A stretch of DNA of 46,385 bases. Origin: Bacillota bacterium. GTDB lineage: Bacteria > Bacillota > Clostridia > Saccharofermentanales > Saccharofermentanaceae. Below are positions 42,831 to 46,385 of the stretch, piece by piece. The notes under the pieces are model-generated. The model saw only the letters and a list, made by a program, of their open reading frames with translations, ran no database searches and had not been told where the DNA came from. Within the stretch, counting starts at the first letter, position 1. Each line of letters begins with the position of its first letter. The stretch is taken from NCBI GenBank assembly GCA_023397475.1, contig JAEWUD010000006.1, positions 1-46,385 of the forward strand, read 5' to 3'. The translations under genes were made by a program, and so were the position numbers.

Positions 42831-43616
42831 CTACAAACTCTTATACCTCTTGATATTGTCCGCGTTCAGAAATTCGTAGGCCTCACTGATCTTCTGGAAG
42901 GCGGCGGTAGCGTCCGGAGACGGATTGACGTCCGGATGGTATTGCTTGGCCTTCTTGCGATAGGCGAGCTTGATGCGACTCTCGTCCGCCGTGACGGGGA
43001 CATCAAGTGTCGCGCAATGTTTCTCGAATTCTGTCTTGAAGTCGACGTAGGGGTTGCGCGGGGCCGAATCGGAAGAATACGCGCCGCCATAAGGCCCTTG
43101 ATTCCCGTAACCGTAGCCCGCGCCGCCGCTGAAGCTCTGCCATTGGCGGAAGCGATCTTCCCACTCGCGTTGCTGACGCGCGCGGCGCTCATTCTCGCGA
43201 CGCGCTTTCTCGGCTTTTTCGGCGTAGAAGGCTTCTTTGTGAAACTTGTAGGAGCGCTTCGTATGATGGTCCGGGTCCTTCAAGTATTCCGCGCGACCGA
43301 AGAGATAGCGCGAACTGATCTCCTGGTATTCGGAGAGAATGCGGAACAGTAGTGCGCCGAGGATCGGGAAAGTTACGATCAGAACGAGGATAATGAGGAT
43401 GATCGGATTCGCGAGCAGCCAGGTGCCGATGAATCCAATCAGGAGAATCGCGACAAGACAGCCGCCCATAGCGAGAAAGGCGGCGCAACCTTTTAGGAAG
43501 CTCTTGGTTACGAGGATGCCGGTCTCTATAAGGTAAAGAAGACCTTTAAGAACAAAGCTGTGGGCTTTGGCAAATCCATAGAGGATATTGCCCCAGAGTT
43601 TTTTCAAGAATCGCAT
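42831..43616 (-). CDS. Membrane protein with C-terminal J domain
   Basis: The 261-residue protein has two or three membrane helices in its first 95 residues (FLAMGGCLVAILLIGFIGTWLL, IILIILVLIVTFPILGALLF). A charged coiled region rich in Arg and Glu and a Gly/Tyr stretch follow, and then a J domain with the HPD motif in KQYHPDVNPSPDATAAFQKISEAYEFL. J domains stimulate DnaK-type Hsp70; here the partner chaperone would be recruited to the membrane. It lies after the ATPase operon on the same strand, 126 bases further on. A link to ATPase assembly is possible but unproven. Confidence 0.88.
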   Translation of the reverse strand: MRFLKKLWGNILYGFAKAHSFVLKGLLYLIETGILVTKSFLKGCAAFLAMGGCLVAILLIGFIGTWLLANPIILIILVLIVTFPILGALLFRILSEYQEISSRYLFGRAEYLKDPDHHTKRSYKFHKEAFYAEKAEKARRENERRARQQREWEDRFRQWQSFSGGAGYGYGNQGPYGGAYSSDSAPRNPYVDFKTEFEKHCATLDVPVTADESRIKLAYRKKAKQYHPDVNPSPDATAAFQKISEAYEFLNADNIKRYKSL

Positions 43617-43742
43617 GGTGTTTCCTTCAAATTACTAATTAACGGCCGATTCGGGGGTCGTCGCAGAGCGGGAAGCTTCACATTTCTCGCGAAAAGCCGC
43701 GGAGCGGTCATTTCACCATTTACGAAAAAAAGAGTGTTCACT

Positions 43743-44423
43743 TCACCGGACACCGGTTGAGGCGTCTTCGTTTATTCTTTCTTCCAAAGCCTTGGCGACG
43801 ATCATATCTTTGACCTTCATCAGGCGGGTGATCGAGCCGCGCTCGTTCTCGGAGAGCTTCATCGTGATGTAGCGAATGGTCTCTTCGTAGCGGGGGATCA
43901 TGAAATGCTCGAGTGCATTGACGCGACGGCGCGTTTTCTCGATCTCGGAGGACATGAGCTGGCAGGCCTTCTCGAGCTCGGCGAGGCGCAGCATATCGGG
44001 AAGAATTCCCGAGAGCGCGAGGATCGCCTCATCCAAATCACTCGATGTGAAGGCGAAGCCGTAGGAGAAGATATCGCTGTGGTCGTCGGTTCGGGTCTCC
44101 GTCTCGAAAACAGGAACACGGACGCCCATGACGTTGCGCTCGGAGATGAACAGCTGGAGCTCCTGCTTGCGATGCATCATCGCGACGGCAAGAATCTCAT
44201 TCTGCATCAGTGAACGCGCAACCGACATATGCTGGTTCGCGGCGACGATGCGTTTCTCGACATCACGACGCAGGCGTTTGGTCTCGCGTACTGTCTCGAG
44301 GAACTGACGCATCAACTCGTCACGCTTATCCTTGAGGAGCTTATGTCCCCGGCGCGCGGTGATGAGCCGCTTCTTTAGGCGGGTCAGCTCCATTCGTGTC
44401 GGATTGACGGGAAGAATGGCCAT
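43743..44423 (-). CDS. atpD: V-type ATP synthase subunit D
   Basis: The 226-residue central stalk subunit begins with the conserved segment NPTRMELTRLKKRLITARRGHKLLKDKRDEL, and has the RRVNALEHFMIPRYEETIRYI segment near the C-terminus. It forms the rotating shaft of the V/A-type ATPase. The gene follows atpB by six bases. The gap to the J-domain gene (43617-43742) contains nothing recognised. Confidence 0.97.
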   Translation of the reverse strand: MAILPVNPTRMELTRLKKRLITARRGHKLLKDKRDELMRQFLETVRETKRLRRDVEKRIVAANQHMSVARSLMQNEILAVAMMHRKQELQLFISERNVMGVRVPVFETETRTDDHSDIFSYGFAFTSSDLDEAILALSGILPDMLRLAELEKACQLMSSEIEKTRRRVNALEHFMIPRYEETIRYITMKLSENERGSITRLMKVKDMIVAKALEERINEDASTGVR

Positions 44424-44429
44424 CTTGCG

Positions 44430-45800
44430 TTACACCTCGTAATACTCGTCGAGTAGGGATTCCCGAATACGCTTCAGCTCACCGCGAGGGAGGATGCGTA
44501 GAAGTTTCCAGCCGATGGTAAGGGTCTCCTCGATCGAACGATCGACGGCAAAGCCCTGGGAGACATATTCTTTCTCGAAGGCGTCGGCGAACTTGGCGTA
44601 GAGCTTGTCGATATCGGTCAGCGCGGCCTCTCCGAGGATGACCATCAGTTCCTTGGCGTCTTTGCCGCGGGCATACGCGGAGAAGAGCTGGTTCATCGTG
44701 TCGGAGTGATCCTTGCGCGTCTTGCCATCGCCGATACCCTTGTCCTTCAGTCGGGAGAGGGAGGGGAGAACGTCAATCGGCGGCAGGATGTTCTTGCGAT
44801 ACAACTCGCGGCTCAAGATGATCTGGCCCTCTGTGATGTATCCGGTCAAGTCGGGGATCGGGTGCGTCTTGTCGTCCTCGGGCATCGAGAGGATCGGGAT
44901 CAACGTGATACTTCCGTTCTTGCCCTTCTGACGTCCGGCTCTTTCGTACAGAGAAGCAAGGTCGGTATACATGTAACCGGGATAACCACGGCGACCGGGG
45001 ACCTCTTTACGGGCGGCCGAGACTTCACGAAGCGCGTCGGCATAGTTGGTGATGTCAGTCATAATAACCAGAACGTGCATGCCCTGCGTAAAGGCCAAAT
45101 ATTCGGCCGCGGTCAACGCCATACGGGGCGTCGCGATACGCTCGACTGCCGGATCGTTCGCGAGATTGATGAAGAGAACCGATCGATCAATCGCGCCCGT
45201 GTCACGGAAACTCTCGATGAAATAGTTTGCCTCTTCAAAGGTAATGCCGATTGCGGCAAATACGACGGCAAACGGGTCAGTCGTTCCGGACACCTTGGCC
45301 TGTCGGGCTATCTGTGCGGCGAGCTGTGCGTGGGGGAGTCCGCTTCCCGAGAAGATCGGAAGCTTCTGTCCTCGGACCAGCGTGTTGAGACCGTCAATCG
45401 CGGAGACCCCGGTCTGGATAAATTCCTGCGGGAAGCTGCGCGCGACCGGATTCATCGGAAGACCGTTGACGTCGAGCCTTGCCACCGGGATCAGCTCCGG
45501 ACCGCCGTCTATCGGACGGCCCAAGCCGTCAAAGGTGCGTCCGAGCATGTCGGGCGACACGGCGAGCTCCATCTGGCGTCCAAGAAACCGGACCTTGCTG
45601 TCGGCGAGGTTGATCCCCGCGCCGCTCTCGAAAAGCTGCACGAGGGCGTTGCTGCCGTTGATCTCGAGAACGCGGCAACGTCTCGTCTCACCGTTCCTGA
45701 GCTCGATCTCGCCGAGCTCGTTATAACTGACATCGGAGACGCCCCGGACCAGCATCAGCGGGCCGGCAACTTCCTCGATCGTACGATATTCCTTGGGCAT
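44430..45800 (-). CDS. atpB: V-type ATP synthase subunit B
   Basis: This is a 456-residue non-catalytic subunit of the V/A-type ATPase. It has the degenerate P-loop region GSGLPHAQLAAQIARQAKVSG, 'RDTGAIDRSVLFINLANDPAVERIATPRMAL' and 'PGRRGYPGYMYTDLASLYERAGR'. It alternates with subunit A in the head. Its start overlaps the subunit A stop (ATGA). The order A-B-D is that of bacterial ntp/atp operons of Bacillota. Confidence 0.97.
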   Translation of the reverse strand: MPKEYRTIEEVAGPLMLVRGVSDVSYNELGEIELRNGETRRCRVLEINGSNALVQLFESGAGINLADSKVRFLGRQMELAVSPDMLGRTFDGLGRPIDGGPELIPVARLDVNGLPMNPVARSFPQEFIQTGVSAIDGLNTLVRGQKLPIFSGSGLPHAQLAAQIARQAKVSGTTDPFAVVFAAIGITFEEANYFIESFRDTGAIDRSVLFINLANDPAVERIATPRMALTAAEYLAFTQGMHVLVIMTDITNYADALREVSAARKEVPGRRGYPGYMYTDLASLYERAGRQKGKNGSITLIPILSMPEDDKTHPIPDLTGYITEGQIILSRELYRKNILPPIDVLPSLSRLKDKGIGDGKTRKDHSDTMNQLFSAYARGKDAKELMVILGEAALTDIDKLYAKFADAFEKEYVSQGFAVDRSIEETLTIGWKLLRILPRGELKRIRESLLDEYYEV

Positions 45801-46385
45801 CAGAAGACCTCCTTCTTGACCGACTGCGCCACTTCGTGAGCCAGTCGAGCCTCAATTTGCTCGAATTCCGCGTCAATATCCGCTTCCGGAACATACTTGA
45901 ACCGGCCGATCTTCTCGCGAACCTCGAAAGCGACGATATCCTCAATTCCCGCCCCTCGCGCAAGCGCGTCGGCGGCTCCGTCGTAGAACATAAGAATCAG
46001 CTTCATCATCAGATCCTGTTTCTTCAGGGTCGAGTGGGTATCAATCTCATGGAACGCCACCTGATGTAGGAAATCCTCGCGTATTGAGCGGGCGACCTCC
46101 ATCTTCAGACGATCCATGGGAGACAATGCGTCCATGCCGACGAGCTTAACGATCTCCTCGAGTTCCGCTTCCTCTTGCAGAAGATGCAGGAACCGTGAGC
46201 GACTCTCATTCCACTCGGCCGAGACGTTCGCTGTGTACCACCCCTGTAAGGAGTCGACATACAAAGAATAGCTGGTCAGCCAGTTGATCGCCGGGAAGTG
46301 GCGCTTATACGCGAGTTGTGCGTCGAGGCCCCAGAAGACCTTAACAATACGAAGCGTCGCCTGCGAGACCGGCTCGGAGATATCG
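45800..46385 (-). CDS. atpA: V-type ATP synthase subunit A, C-terminal part
   Basis: The frame is open to the window edge and continues beyond it; the visible 194 codons are the C-terminal third. 'SEPVSQATLRIVKVFWGLDAQLAYKRHFPAINWLTSYSLY' is highly conserved in catalytic A subunits, followed by the helical domain 'SPMDRLKMEVARSIREDFLHQ'. The P-loop lies outside the window. A start at 46264 would only be an internal Met. Confidence 0.95.
   Translation of the reverse strand, partial: DISEPVSQATLRIVKVFWGLDAQLAYKRHFPAINWLTSYSLYVDSLQGWYTANVSAEWNESRSRFLHLLQEEAELEEIVKLVGMDALSPMDRLKMEVARSIREDFLHQVAFHEIDTHSTLKKQDLMMKLILMFYDGAADALARGAGIEDIVAFEVREKIGRFKYVPEADIDAEFEQIEARLAHEVAQSVKKEVF

Noticed and set aside
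1..46385. tRNA, rRNA, transposase or integrase genes
   Set aside because: I looked for conserved tRNA arms, rRNA segments and DDE, tyrosine or serine recombinase motifs by eye and saw none. A profile search could still find diverged ones.

Overview
The window looks like part of a moderately GC-rich chromosome of a Gram-positive anaerobe, most likely Bacillota (Clostridia). The grounds are strong purine-rich ribosome binding sites, lipoproteins with a lipobox, a V/A-type ATPase operon, ECF sigma factors paired with zinc-finger anti-sigma factors, and a 36-nt CRISPR repeat of type II style. The genus cannot be named from the sequence. No rRNA, tRNA, transposase or phage structural gene was recognised.

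Layout. 1-947 is the distal part of a CRISPR array (one partial and 14 full repeats, 14 spacers); no cas gene is visible. 948-2643 holds a 58-residue protein, a remnant ORF and a two-gene unit of unknown function. 2716-5130 is a large LuxR-type (MalT/LAL-like) regulator. 5901-15866 is the best understood block. A consensus promoter and two tandem terminator-like hairpins lead into a P-II-like regulator, a PotABCD spermidine/putrescine importer, an aldehyde dehydrogenase, a putrescine-type aminotransferase, an iron-dependent alcohol dehydrogenase and a GABA-type aminotransferase. Together they predict polyamine uptake and conversion of putrescine through 4-aminobutyraldehyde and GABA to succinate semialdehyde and probably 4-hydroxybutyrate.

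16451-20890 is an accessory stretch: a truncated acetyltransferase, a flavin reductase, a methyltransferase with a duplicated 3' end, a HAD hydrolase and an ATPase of the DUF4143 type. 21617-28787 carries two paralogous ECF sigma/anti-sigma pairs, each behind the same promoter motif with the same spacing. Between them lie a small zinc-ribbon membrane protein, a Thr-rich lipoprotein and a decayed flavodoxin-like gene. 29316-31894 is an ABC-2 exporter (two permeases and an ATPase). 32819-37508 has a small antitoxin-like protein and an AT-richer island of three exported proteins. 37547-41905 has a glycosyltransferase, a 55-residue membrane protein and a striking 908-residue fusion of an NCS1 permease, a PlsC-like acyltransferase and a zinc ribbon. 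42831-46385 has a membrane J-domain protein and ATPase subunits D, B and A (A partial) on the minus strand.

The most unusual feature is in the intergenic DNA. At least six gaps carry tandem arrays of inverted-repeat arms with a near-constant period of 73-75 bp. Each location uses its own stem sequence, and in two arrays the loops are all exactly 22 nt while loop and spacer sequences are free to vary. One family (75-bp unit) occurs at two places about 36 kb apart in opposite orientation. A second class of about 70-85 bp palindromes, with a shared core and changing arms, is scattered through the same gaps. I see no gene that obviously acts on these elements, and I consider them the best candidate for an undescribed system.
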